Below are positions 16,847-22,470 of a stretch of 23,514 bases of DNA, piece after piece. The DNA comes from an uncultured Bergeyella sp. (GTDB taxonomy: Bacteria > Bacteroidota > Bacteroidia > Flavobacteriales > Weeksellaceae): contig CAKAOY010000006.1 of the NCBI GenBank assembly GCA_916710115.1, positions 1 through 23,514 of the forward strand, written 5' to 3'. The notes beneath the pieces are model-generated. The model was not told the origin of the DNA and did not search any database. It saw nothing but the letters and a program-made list of their open reading frames with translations. A program made the position numbers and the translations under genes. How positions within the stretch are numbered: position 1 is the stretch's first letter; each line of letters opens with the position of its first letter.

Positions 16847-16854
16847 TATATTTG
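16847..16854 (+). promoter_or_regulatory. -7 box of the TPR-like membrane protein gene
   Basis: TATATTTG matches TAnnTTTG and lies 16 bases before the ATG at 16871. The -33 position has no good TTG. Confidence 0.45.
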
Positions 16855-16870
16855 CAGAAATTTAACAGAA

Positions 16871-17437
16871 ATGAATAAGAATATTAAATTTGTAATAGCA
16901 GGATTGATGATTGTTTTAGGAATATACCTAATCTGGGACAGAAGCTGGGGCTGGGGTATCGTCTCTATTTTATTGGCGGGGATACCAATTTTGTTGTATT
17001 ACAAGAATGAGTATATTTTGTTGGCATTTTGGCAATTACGAAATCAGAAAATAGAAAAAGCGAACGAATGGTTGAGTAAAATAGTAAATTTTGAGGGGCA
17101 ATTACACCGCTCACAATTTGGGTATTATCATTATTTGAAAGGGTTGGTTATTGTACAAGATAATCCAACCAAAGCCGAGCCATTGATGAAGAAAGCGTTG
17201 GAGTATGGTCTTAATATGAAACAAGACAGAGCAATGGCAACATTAAACTTGGCAGCGATGGCACTCTCAAGAGGAAGGAAACAAGAGGGACAAAAACTAT
17301 TAGAAGAAGCTAAAAGATTAGACTCTGCAGGGCTAATGACCGACCAAATAAAAATGCTGAAAGACCAAATAAAATTACCATCAGTACAGAAACATATGCA
17401 CAATCCACATATGAGAATGAGAGGAAGAGTAAGATAA
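16871..17437 (+). CDS. Membrane-anchored TPR-like protein
   Basis: A 188-residue protein of unknown function. Two hydrophobic segments (about 7-21 and 27-43) with only WDRSWGW between them form a hairpin in the inner membrane. The rest (about 50-160) looks like helical TPR-type repeats, for example QKIEKANEWLSKIVNF and NPTKAEPLMKKALEYGL followed by RAMATLNLAAMALSRGRKQEG. The tail is basic and rich in His/Met/Arg (MHNPHMRMRGRVR). TPR repeats usually hold other proteins together; the partner here is unknown. The gene is alone and converges on aroA, with a shared stop region. Confidence 0.85.
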   Translation: MNKNIKFVIAGLMIVLGIYLIWDRSWGWGIVSILLAGIPILLYYKNEYILLAFWQLRNQKIEKANEWLSKIVNFEGQLHRSQFGYYHYLKGLVIVQDNPTKAEPLMKKALEYGLNMKQDRAMATLNLAAMALSRGRKQEGQKLLEEAKRLDSAGLMTDQIKMLKDQIKLPSVQKHMHNPHMRMRGRVR

Positions 17438-17444
17438 AAAATGA

Positions 17445-17472
17445 GGAATGTAGTTTTTACATTCCTTTTTTT
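17445..17472 (+). terminator. Terminator inside the end of aroA
   Basis: Stem GGAATGTA pairs with TACATTCC around a 5-base loop, followed by seven T residues. The right arm and T run are also the last codons of the convergent aroA (17457 onward), so the same bases serve as coding sequence and terminator. Confidence 0.75.
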
Positions 17473-18659
17473 GTGATGAAATCCCAATCTACCCAGAAAT
17501 TGGGATAAGATTTTTCTACTACTTCGGGATTTTCAATATGGATAGGATGAATGTATCTGAATGGAGCGAAGGCCATTGCCATCCTATGGTCGTCATAGGT
17601 TTTTATGCTTATATTTTTCTCTATCTCGGAGAATTTAGTAGATTTGATACTATCATTCGTTATTTCTGTATGGCAACCTAATTTTAGGAGTTCATTTTGT
17701 AGAGCTACGAGCCTATCGGTTTCTTTTACTTTTAATGTAGAAAGTCCATTTATTTCAAAATGTATTTTGAGTGCGGTGGCTGTTACACAAAGTGTTTGAG
17801 CGATGTCTGGGCAGTCATTCATATTGATTTTAATGAGTTTAGGATAAACAAAATCCTTTGTTGAGGTTAATGAGATAGTTTGTTTAATATCATCAAATTG
17901 AGTTTTTATCCCAAAAAAAATCTCATAAATATTCACTAAAGATGCATCACCTTGAAGAGATACTCTTTTGAAATTTCCCAACTCTAATGATTGGTGACTG
18001 ATGGCGACATAAGAGTAGAAGTAACTAGCAGAAGACCAATCGGACTCTATGGTATAGTCTTTATGAGGTAGTTCGGTAATGTTCGGTATTGATATAATGT
18101 TATCAATAAATGTTATTTTGTTTTTTAGGTGAGGAGCGACGATTCTTAACACTTCTAAGCTCATCTCTAAGTAAGGTCTGGATGTTATTTTTCCTATTAG
18201 CTCTATTTGAAGGCCATTTTCTAATTTTCCACCAATTAATATCAGTGCTGTAATGAATTGTGAGGAAATGTTTGCCGATATTTTTACTCTTGATAAGGTT
18301 GTTGTTTTTCCATATATTTTGATAGGTGGATACCCTTCTTTTTCTATATAGTGTATTTCAGCGCCTAAATTTTTCAGTGCATCTACTAGCGGTGCTATGG
18401 GGCGTTGTTTCATTCGTTTGGAGCCTGTCAAAATTGTTGTTTTTCCATCTTGAATGGCAAAGAAAGCTGTTAAGAACCTCATTGCTGTCCCTGCGTGGTG
18501 TATATCTATTGTTTCTTTGCAAGAGTTGAGTGCTTTTATGAGGAGCTGGCTATCTTGGGCATTGGATATGTTTTTGATTTTAATATTGCTGAATAATTTT
18601 TGGAGGATTAACAAACGATTAGTCTCACTTTTAGAGCCTGAAAGTTGAATATATTTCAT
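17457..18659 (-). CDS. aroA: EPSP synthase (3-phosphoshikimate 1-carboxyvinyltransferase)
   Basis: Shikimate-pathway enzyme that joins phosphoenolpyruvate to shikimate 3-phosphate. The 400-residue protein has LSGSKSETNRLL (6-17), HHAGTAMRFLTAFFA (54-68), KRMKQRPIAPLVDAL (81-95), YPPIKI, NISSQFITALIL, the catalytic-face ESDWSSASYF, KETDRLVAL, and DDHRMAMAFAP near the end. The N-terminus is about 15 residues shorter than in enterobacterial AroA and begins directly with the strand before the GSKS motif. In-frame codons upstream of the ATG reach the stop of the mazG-like gene without another good start. It follows that gene by 24 bases and is likely co-transcribed. Confidence 0.96.
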   Translation of the reverse strand: MKYIQLSGSKSETNRLLILQKLFSNIKIKNISNAQDSQLLIKALNSCKETIDIHHAGTAMRFLTAFFAIQDGKTTILTGSKRMKQRPIAPLVDALKNLGAEIHYIEKEGYPPIKIYGKTTTLSRVKISANISSQFITALILIGGKLENGLQIELIGKITSRPYLEMSLEVLRIVAPHLKNKITFIDNIISIPNITELPHKDYTIESDWSSASYFYSYVAISHQSLELGNFKRVSLQGDASLVNIYEIFFGIKTQFDDIKQTISLTSTKDFVYPKLIKINMNDCPDIAQTLCVTATALKIHFEINGLSTLKVKETDRLVALQNELLKLGCHTEITNDSIKSTKFSEIEKNISIKTYDDHRMAMAFAPFRYIHPIHIENPEVVEKSYPNFWVDWDFITKKGM

Positions 18660-18683
18660 AATGATGGGCTTTTCGCTTAGTAG

Positions 18684-19010
18684 TTATTTCAGTTTTGGAT
18701 TTTGTTGGTGCCTGTCTCTATCTCTCTCTGTTTTTAATTGAAGTTTTTTGTCAAATGCCTTTTGTAAATCAATTCCCATTTGGTTAGCGAGGCATAAAGT
18801 AACGAATAGCACATCGGCCAGCTCTTCTCCCAAATCTTTGTTTTTGTCGGATTCTTTTTCCGATTGTTCTCCATATCTTCGGGCAATTATTCTAGCTACC
18901 TCTCCCACTTCTTCGGTAAGGATAGCCATATTCGTTAGTTCATTAAAATATCTTACGCCAATGTTCTTTATCCATTTATCAACTTGTTCTTGTAGATTCG
19001 TTATTTCCAT
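18684..19010 (-). CDS. MazG-like nucleotide pyrophosphohydrolase
   Basis: A 108-residue all-helical NTP pyrophosphatase of the MazG superfamily, which hydrolyses (d)NTPs or altered nucleotides to monophosphates and pyrophosphate. The metal-binding motif is visible as EEVGE (33-37) followed by GEELADVLF (61-69), the EExxE and ExxD pairs. The charged segment between them (GEQSEKESDKNKD) is typical of the small single-domain type. The substrate cannot be read from sequence. It heads a two-gene unit with aroA, with which it has no known functional link. Confidence 0.93.
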   Translation of the reverse strand: MEITNLQEQVDKWIKNIGVRYFNELTNMAILTEEVGEVARIIARRYGEQSEKESDKNKDLGEELADVLFVTLCLANQMGIDLQKAFDKKLQLKTERDRDRHQQNPKLK

Positions 19011-19031
19011 TTTTTTTAGTTAAATAAAGTA

Positions 19032-19039
19032 CAAAGATA
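19032..19039 (-). promoter_or_regulatory. -7 box of mazG-like / aroA unit
   Basis: The minus strand reads TATCTTTG, a match to TAnnTTTG, about 21 bases before the ATG at 19010. The -33 region has only T-rich sequence. Confidence 0.45.
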
Positions 19040-19095
19040 GGAAGGATATTTGATTTAAAAATGATTGATTTTTAGAATGAATATTCTTTTTTTTA

Positions 19096-19103
19096 TATTT
19101 TTG
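19096..19103 (+). promoter_or_regulatory. -7 box of the ferredoxin gene
   Basis: TATTTTTG fits TAnnTTTG and lies about 32 bases before the ATG at 19135. No TTG sits at the usual distance upstream. Confidence 0.45.
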
Positions 19104-19134
19104 CACTGATATTGAATCTTGAAAAAGAGAATTT

Positions 19135-19365
19135 ATGATAATCATTACTCTACAAAGAGATAAATGTATAGGCTGTAACTATTGTGCAGAGTTTGCACCT
19201 GAATATTTTCGTATGTCTAAGAAAGATGGAAAGTCTGTTCTATTGAAATCTACTGATAAAAAAGGGTTTCACACATTGAAAACACCTTTCTCTGATGCCT
19301 TTGATTCTTGTGAAAAGGCTGCAAATGCATGTCCAGTAAAAATTATTAGTGTTAAGGAAACTTAA
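19135..19365 (+). CDS. Single-cluster [4Fe-4S] ferredoxin
   Basis: A 76-residue cytosolic electron carrier. The cluster ligands are Cys11, Cys14 and Cys17 (CIGCNYC) and Cys66 in NACPV. A fifth cysteine, Cys59 (DSCEKAANAC), may form a disulfide with a neighbour or may be free. Acidic residues dominate the surface. Only one CxxCxxC...CP motif is present, so one cluster rather than two. It lies five bases before the cyclo-ligase gene, so the two are likely co-transcribed. The redox partner is unknown. Confidence 0.93.
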   Translation: MIIITLQRDKCIGCNYCAEFAPEYFRMSKKDGKSVLLKSTDKKGFHTLKTPFSDAFDSCEKAANACPVKIISVKET

Positions 19366-19370
19366 TAGAT

Positions 19371-19949
19371 ATGCTAAAATCTGAATTAAGGAAAATATAT
19401 ATATCCAAAAGGAAAAATCTATCCCAATATGAGATAAGAACATTATCTGAAAAAATAATAGAAAATTTCATTTTACAATTTAATATATCTGAAAACCAAC
19501 TAATTCATTGTTTTTTACCTATTTCAAAACATAACGAGGTAGATACATTTTTGTTGATAGAATATTGTTTCCAGAATAATATAAGAGTGTTCGTACCAAA
19601 AGTTTTTGGTAATGAAATGAAATCCATTGAAATCACTCGTTCTACAGAGTTCATTTCTCATAAATGGGGAATACTAGAGCCTAAAAATGATATTTTCAGT
19701 GATGAGAAATATTTTGATTACGTTGTTACTCCATTGCTATATTCTGATGACAAGGGGAATAGAGTAGGCTATGGCAAAGGCTTCTATGATGCTTTTTTTA
19801 GACAGATTGATACAAAATCAAAGCGAGTAGGCTTTAATTTCTTTCCACCGAATGAAAGAATCATAGACCTTTGGGCTGATGATATGCCTCTACATTATTT
19901 GGTATTACCTACCGAAGTACTATCTTTTTTCTCTCCACTGTTATTATGA
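19371..19949 (+). CDS. 5-formyltetrahydrofolate cyclo-ligase
   Basis: Cytosolic enzyme (MTHFS, YgfA/FAU family) that converts 5-formyltetrahydrofolate to 5,10-methenyltetrahydrofolate with ATP. The 192-residue protein has the basic N-terminus LKSELRKIYISKRKNLS that binds phosphate, HCFLPISKHNEVDT (46-59), and the family signature GNRVGYGKGFYDAFF (about 128-142), followed by RVGFNFFPP. The final 55 bases overlap, in the opposite direction, the end of the unknown lipoprotein gene. Confidence 0.95.
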   Translation: MLKSELRKIYISKRKNLSQYEIRTLSEKIIENFILQFNISENQLIHCFLPISKHNEVDTFLLIEYCFQNNIRVFVPKVFGNEMKSIEITRSTEFISHKWGILEPKNDIFSDEKYFDYVVTPLLYSDDKGNRVGYGKGFYDAFFRQIDTKSKRVGFNFFPPNERIIDLWADDMPLHYLVLPTEVLSFFSPLLL

Positions 19950-20476
19950 TAGAAATTTAGGAAGTAAAACTTAAACTCTTTACTCATTTTGTTGGGGGTA
20001 ACTAAGATATATTCAGCATTTTTGGAGAAATTGCCGATTGATTTATTATTCTTGTTAAAATACTCTACATTGAATTTTGCCAAATCAATGGTATCTTTTT
20101 CTTTAATAATTTTTGAAACTTCTAATTGATTGACCTTTATATATTTAACATTATTTGTTTTCAAATCATCAAAAATAGTTTTGAATGTCAAGGAGTCTGG
20201 TTTATAAAAATATCCTTGCATCTGTTTGAGCATTGCTGAATCAATCTGAGTATTTTGATTTCCATTGATGTAGAGAGCAGATAGGTCTAATAATTCTTGT
20301 ACTTTTTGCTGAGTAATAGATTTAATTGCTTGAATACTATCCATTTTCCCTATAGGATATGTTTTGATATTTGTACTAGTTCTTAGTATGTCTAATTCGT
20401 TTTTATTTTCAGTCTTTTTATTGCAAGAAAAGATTAACAAAAAGCATAAAATTGATATAATATTATTGATTTTCAT
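19895..20476 (-). CDS. Unknown lipoprotein, second gene of a two-gene unit
   Basis: A 193-residue lipoprotein not assigned to a family. The signal peptide MKINNIISILCFLLIFSC ends in the lipobox Cys18, followed by NKKTENKNE. The mature part mixes helices with an alternating beta pattern near the end (KFNVEYFNKNNKSIGNFSK, then EYILVTPNKMSKEFKFYFLNF). Its start lies within the end of the 372-residue membrane-protein gene (14-base overlap), so the two are probably co-translated and may act together. Its 3' end overlaps the convergent cyclo-ligase gene by 55 bases, with no terminator seen between them. Confidence 0.85.
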   Translation of the reverse strand: MKINNIISILCFLLIFSCNKKTENKNELDILRTSTNIKTYPIGKMDSIQAIKSITQQKVQELLDLSALYINGNQNTQIDSAMLKQMQGYFYKPDSLTFKTIFDDLKTNNVKYIKVNQLEVSKIIKEKDTIDLAKFNVEYFNKNNKSIGNFSKNAEYILVTPNKMSKEFKFYFLNFYHNNSGEKKDSTSVGNTK

Positions 20477-21581
20477 TGTTAGTAATTTTAAATTTTATTG
20501 AAATAATTTTGCCATTTTCATCTCTTTTCATCTCAATGAGATTGAGGTTTTTAAGCGAAGTTGTAGGAGTCGTTACTAATGTAATATATTTTTCTTTACT
20601 AATTGTTTCTACACCATAAATATCATTGTCGTAGATTTGTTTAATCACTGCATTATCGCTGATTCGTTTCTCTAACTCCTTTCGTTTTTGGTTTATAATT
20701 TTCTTAGAGTTTTCTGTATCTTTTAATGAGAAATAATAGAAGGCAAATTTGTAATCATCTGGTTTTAATTCAATTAATTCCTTCTCTGGAGCATTTTCTA
20801 AACTTCTATTTATGGTAATGTTTTCATAGAAAGGAGATGAAATTTCCATTTTTAGAAACTTATCTTTGGTATGATATTCAAAGCATTGCCCTGCAGGTAT
20901 TTTATAAATTAAGGGAGATTCATTTTCCTTAAATACTTTTATTTCAATATGAGTTTTTATTCCAGCACTCCTATCGGCATCAGAAAAGCAATAAGTGTAG
21001 GTCTTCCCAAAAATATGATTTTTGAAACTAGCAAAAAAAACGCTTAAAATAATTAGTAGAATAAACGAAATCCAAAGAAATTTACTATATTTAAAAAAAG
21101 ATATGTTTTTGGTAATTGATTGATTATCAGTGTTTGTTTTTTGTAAAATAGTTTTTTTATTGCTGTTTTCTATACTTTTGTTATCCTCTTTTTTATCATT
21201 TATAATATTTGTTGGGGTGAGAGATTTTGCTTCTTCTTGCTCTTGCTCTTGTTCTTGGACAATAGAGTGTTTTTCCTCTGTTGAAGATGGAATTTTGTTG
21301 TATTTCTTGAAATCGGCCCACGATTCGTATCCGATATAGATACAGAGAATATTTAGTATATCAATTCTTGGCAGTTTCTTTATTGGAGAGGTCTTAAAAT
21401 AGGTATAAAACGACTTTTCACTGATATTTCCTTTCGCTATTTTTCTTAAATCCTCTTGGAAATAGATAATATCAATCCCTTTCCACTTTGAAATTTCATC
21501 AAAAGTGGGGGTGTGATTCTTCAAATATTGAGCTTGGATATGATTTTTTAGTTGCTCAAAATATAATATTTCTAAATCCAC
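20463..21581 (-). CDS. Unknown single-pass membrane protein
   Basis: A 372-residue protein I do not recognise. Residues 1-95 are a cytosolic helical domain, including FDEISKWKGIDIIYFQEDL and SEKSFYTYFKT...KLPRIDILNILCIYIGYESWADF, which has the feel of a DNA- or protein-binding bundle. A charged linker (about 96-160) includes a QE repeat (109-116). One membrane helix spans about 167-185 (KFLWISFILLIILSVFFASF). The C-terminal 185 residues should be periplasmic, with beta-rich sequence. The start is GTG (21579-21581); no ATG lies in frame upstream near the promoter. Topology (cytosolic sensor or effector, one helix, exported domain) recalls signalling or anti-sigma proteins, but I see no signature of those families. 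Confidence 0.82.
   Translation of the reverse strand: MDLEILYFEQLKNHIQAQYLKNHTPTFDEISKWKGIDIIYFQEDLRKIAKGNISEKSFYTYFKTSPIKKLPRIDILNILCIYIGYESWADFKKYNKIPSSTEEKHSIVQEQEQEQEEAKSLTPTNIINDKKEDNKSIENSNKKTILQKTNTDNQSITKNISFFKYSKFLWISFILLIILSVFFASFKNHIFGKTYTYCFSDADRSAGIKTHIEIKVFKENESPLIYKIPAGQCFEYHTKDKFLKMEISSPFYENITINRSLENAPEKELIELKPDDYKFAFYYFSLKDTENSKKIINQKRKELEKRISDNAVIKQIYDNDIYGVETISKEKYITLVTTPTTSLKNLNLIEMKRDENGKIISIKFKITNNENQ
21234..21257 (-). repeat. Hexanucleotide repeat in the membrane-protein linker
   Basis: Four tandem copies of YTCTTG on the plus strand (CAAGAR on the coding strand) encode the alternating Gln-Glu tract. Copy changes would lengthen or shorten the linker by two residues without breaking the frame. 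Confidence 0.75.
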
Positions 21582-21626
21582 GAATATTTGAATTTTATTT
21601 AACTTACTGATTATTAGATATGCTTA

Positions 21627-21647
21627 TTTGTAAAATGATTTTACAAA
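21627..21647. promoter_or_regulatory. Perfect palindrome over the promoter of the membrane-protein operon
   Basis: Half-sites TTTGTAAAAT (21627-21636) and ATTTTACAAA (21638-21647) are exact inverted copies with one base between. The right half shares CAAA with the -7 box at 21644-21651, and the site covers the predicted transcription start. This is the geometry of a repressor operator. A small hairpin in the 5' end of the mRNA is an alternative. Confidence 0.55.
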
Positions 21648-21674
21648 GTTAATACAATAGTTTTTCTTATGCAA
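21644..21674 (-). promoter_or_regulatory. Promoter of the membrane protein / lipoprotein operon
   Basis: On the minus strand TTG (complement of 21672-21674) and TAACTTTG (complement of 21644-21651) are 20 bp apart, a full match to the Bacteroidota consensus. Transcription would start near 21637, giving a leader of about 55 bases before the GTG start. Confidence 0.7.
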
Positions 21675-21689
21675 ATTTTTTATTCGTTA

Positions 21690-21697
21690 TACATTTG
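21690..21697 (+). promoter_or_regulatory. -7 box of the Ala/Pro-rich lipoprotein gene
   Basis: TACATTTG fits TAnnTTTG, about 100 bases before the ATG at 21798. The expected -33 area has no TTG and partly overlaps the divergent promoter, so the two could compete for polymerase. Confidence 0.4.
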
Positions 21698-21711
21698 CCT
21701 TGTTCAAAATG

Positions 21712-21736
21712 GGTGGACATAGTATCTATGTAGACC
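21712..21736 (+). promoter_or_regulatory. Hairpin near the 5' end of the lipoprotein leader
   Basis: ACATAG (21717-21722) pairs with CTATGT (21726-21731) around TAT. GGT (21712-21714) can pair with ACC (21734-21736) beyond a small internal loop. It would lie close to the 5' end of a leader of about 95 bases. No T run follows, so it is not a terminator. An mRNA-stabilising role is a guess. Confidence 0.4.
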
Positions 21737-21797
21737 ATAGAACAGATAAAAGGACATAAACATAATTTATTATTAACAAATTTAAATTTTTATTATC

Positions 21798-22052
21798 ATG
21801 AAAAAATCATTATTTGTAGCAGCTGTTGCTGCTTTGGCTCTTGTTGCTTGTAACAAACCTGCAGAAAACGCTGCAGAAAACACTGATTCTGCTGCTACTG
21901 AAGCTCCAGCTGCTGATTCTGCTGCTCCAGCTGCTGATTCTGCTGCTGCTCCAGCTGCTGACGCTGCTAAACCAGCTGAAGAAAAACCAGCTGCTGACGC
22001 TGCTGCTCCAGCTGCTGATGCTAAACCAGCAGAGCAAGCTCCAGCTAAATAA
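21798..22052 (+). CDS. Small Ala/Pro-rich lipoprotein
   Basis: An 84-residue lipoprotein: signal peptide MKKSLFVAAVAALALVAC with lipobox Cys18, then a low-complexity tail made of degenerate PAADSAA / PAADAAK / PAEEK units rich in Ala, Pro, Asp and Glu, ending in Lys. Such a tail is probably unfolded and negatively charged, extending from the membrane. Codons are strongly biased to GCT and GCA, and with the structured leader and strong terminator this hints at high expression. Similar small Ala-rich lipoproteins are, as I recall, common in this family; their role is unknown. Antisense and shifted frames across it are by-products of the repeated GCT codons. Confidence 0.88.
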   Translation: MKKSLFVAAVAALALVACNKPAENAAENTDSAATEAPAADSAAPAADSAAAPAADAAKPAEEKPAADAAAPAADAKPAEQAPAK

Positions 22053-22079
22053 TTTTAGCATAGGACAGAGACAAAAATT

Positions 22080-22109
22080 AACCGCTCTATTTATCAGAGC
22101 GGTTTTTTG
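22080..22109 (+). terminator. Terminator of the small lipoprotein gene
   Basis: Stem AACCGCTCT pairs with AGAGCGGTT around a 7-base loop, followed by a T run, 27 bases after the stop codon. It ends at the stop of the convergent gene. Confidence 0.88.
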
Positions 22110-22460
22110 TTAGGATAATTTCCATAGATTTTTTAATAATTTATAAAATCTATGTTCATCGTTGGTAACTAGGTTATCTGCCTTAATGAGCGATTTTGCA
22201 AATGTTATAAACTTTATTCTTTCTTCTTCGGTGGAATCTTCATAAAAGCATCTCGCGTGGAATTCAAAATGGTCTTTCCAATCTTCAGGACGAAGTTTAG
22301 CAATTGCCTCTAATTCGTTATCTAAATTCATACGGAAGGGAAACTCTTCAAATAAATATTCAGATATTTTTAAACCCTCTTCGGGTGAGAATCGGTGATC
22401 TACGGAGGATCAAATCATTAATAGATGATATCCTGCAATGGGTTTATTGGATTTTTGCAT
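22110..22460 (-). pseudogene. Small TerB-like protein gene interrupted by an in-frame TGA
   Basis: One frame of 117 codons runs from ATG (22458-22460) to the stop at 22110, with a single internal TGA at 22410-22412. Before the stop it reads MQKSNKPIAGYHLLMI; after it SSVDHRFSPEEGLKISEYLF, then EEFPFRMNLDNELEAIAKL. Together these make a coherent helical protein resembling small TerB-like acidic proteins (GYHLLMI, VD..FSPEEG). The downstream part alone is open from ATG 22331 (73 residues) but would lack the first third of the domain. The gene starts 10 bases after the BT_3928-like gene, as an operon partner should. The simplest reading is a nonsense mutation, such as TTA to TGA; a sequencing error is possible. 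The family name is tentative. Confidence 0.65.
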
Positions 22461-22470
22461 ATTATGAAGT

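Noticed and set aside
21885..22050. CRISPR-like or satellite repeat
   Set aside because: The repeats are degenerate coding units of a lipoprotein without spacers.
21810..22113. Ser/Trp-rich antisense frame and Leu-rich shifted frame over the small lipoprotein
   Set aside because: Both arise from the repeated GCT and CCA codons of the real gene.
22410..22412. Selenocysteine insertion at the TGA
   Set aside because: No selenocysteine genes are seen, no selenoprotein family fits, and a point mutation explains it more simply.
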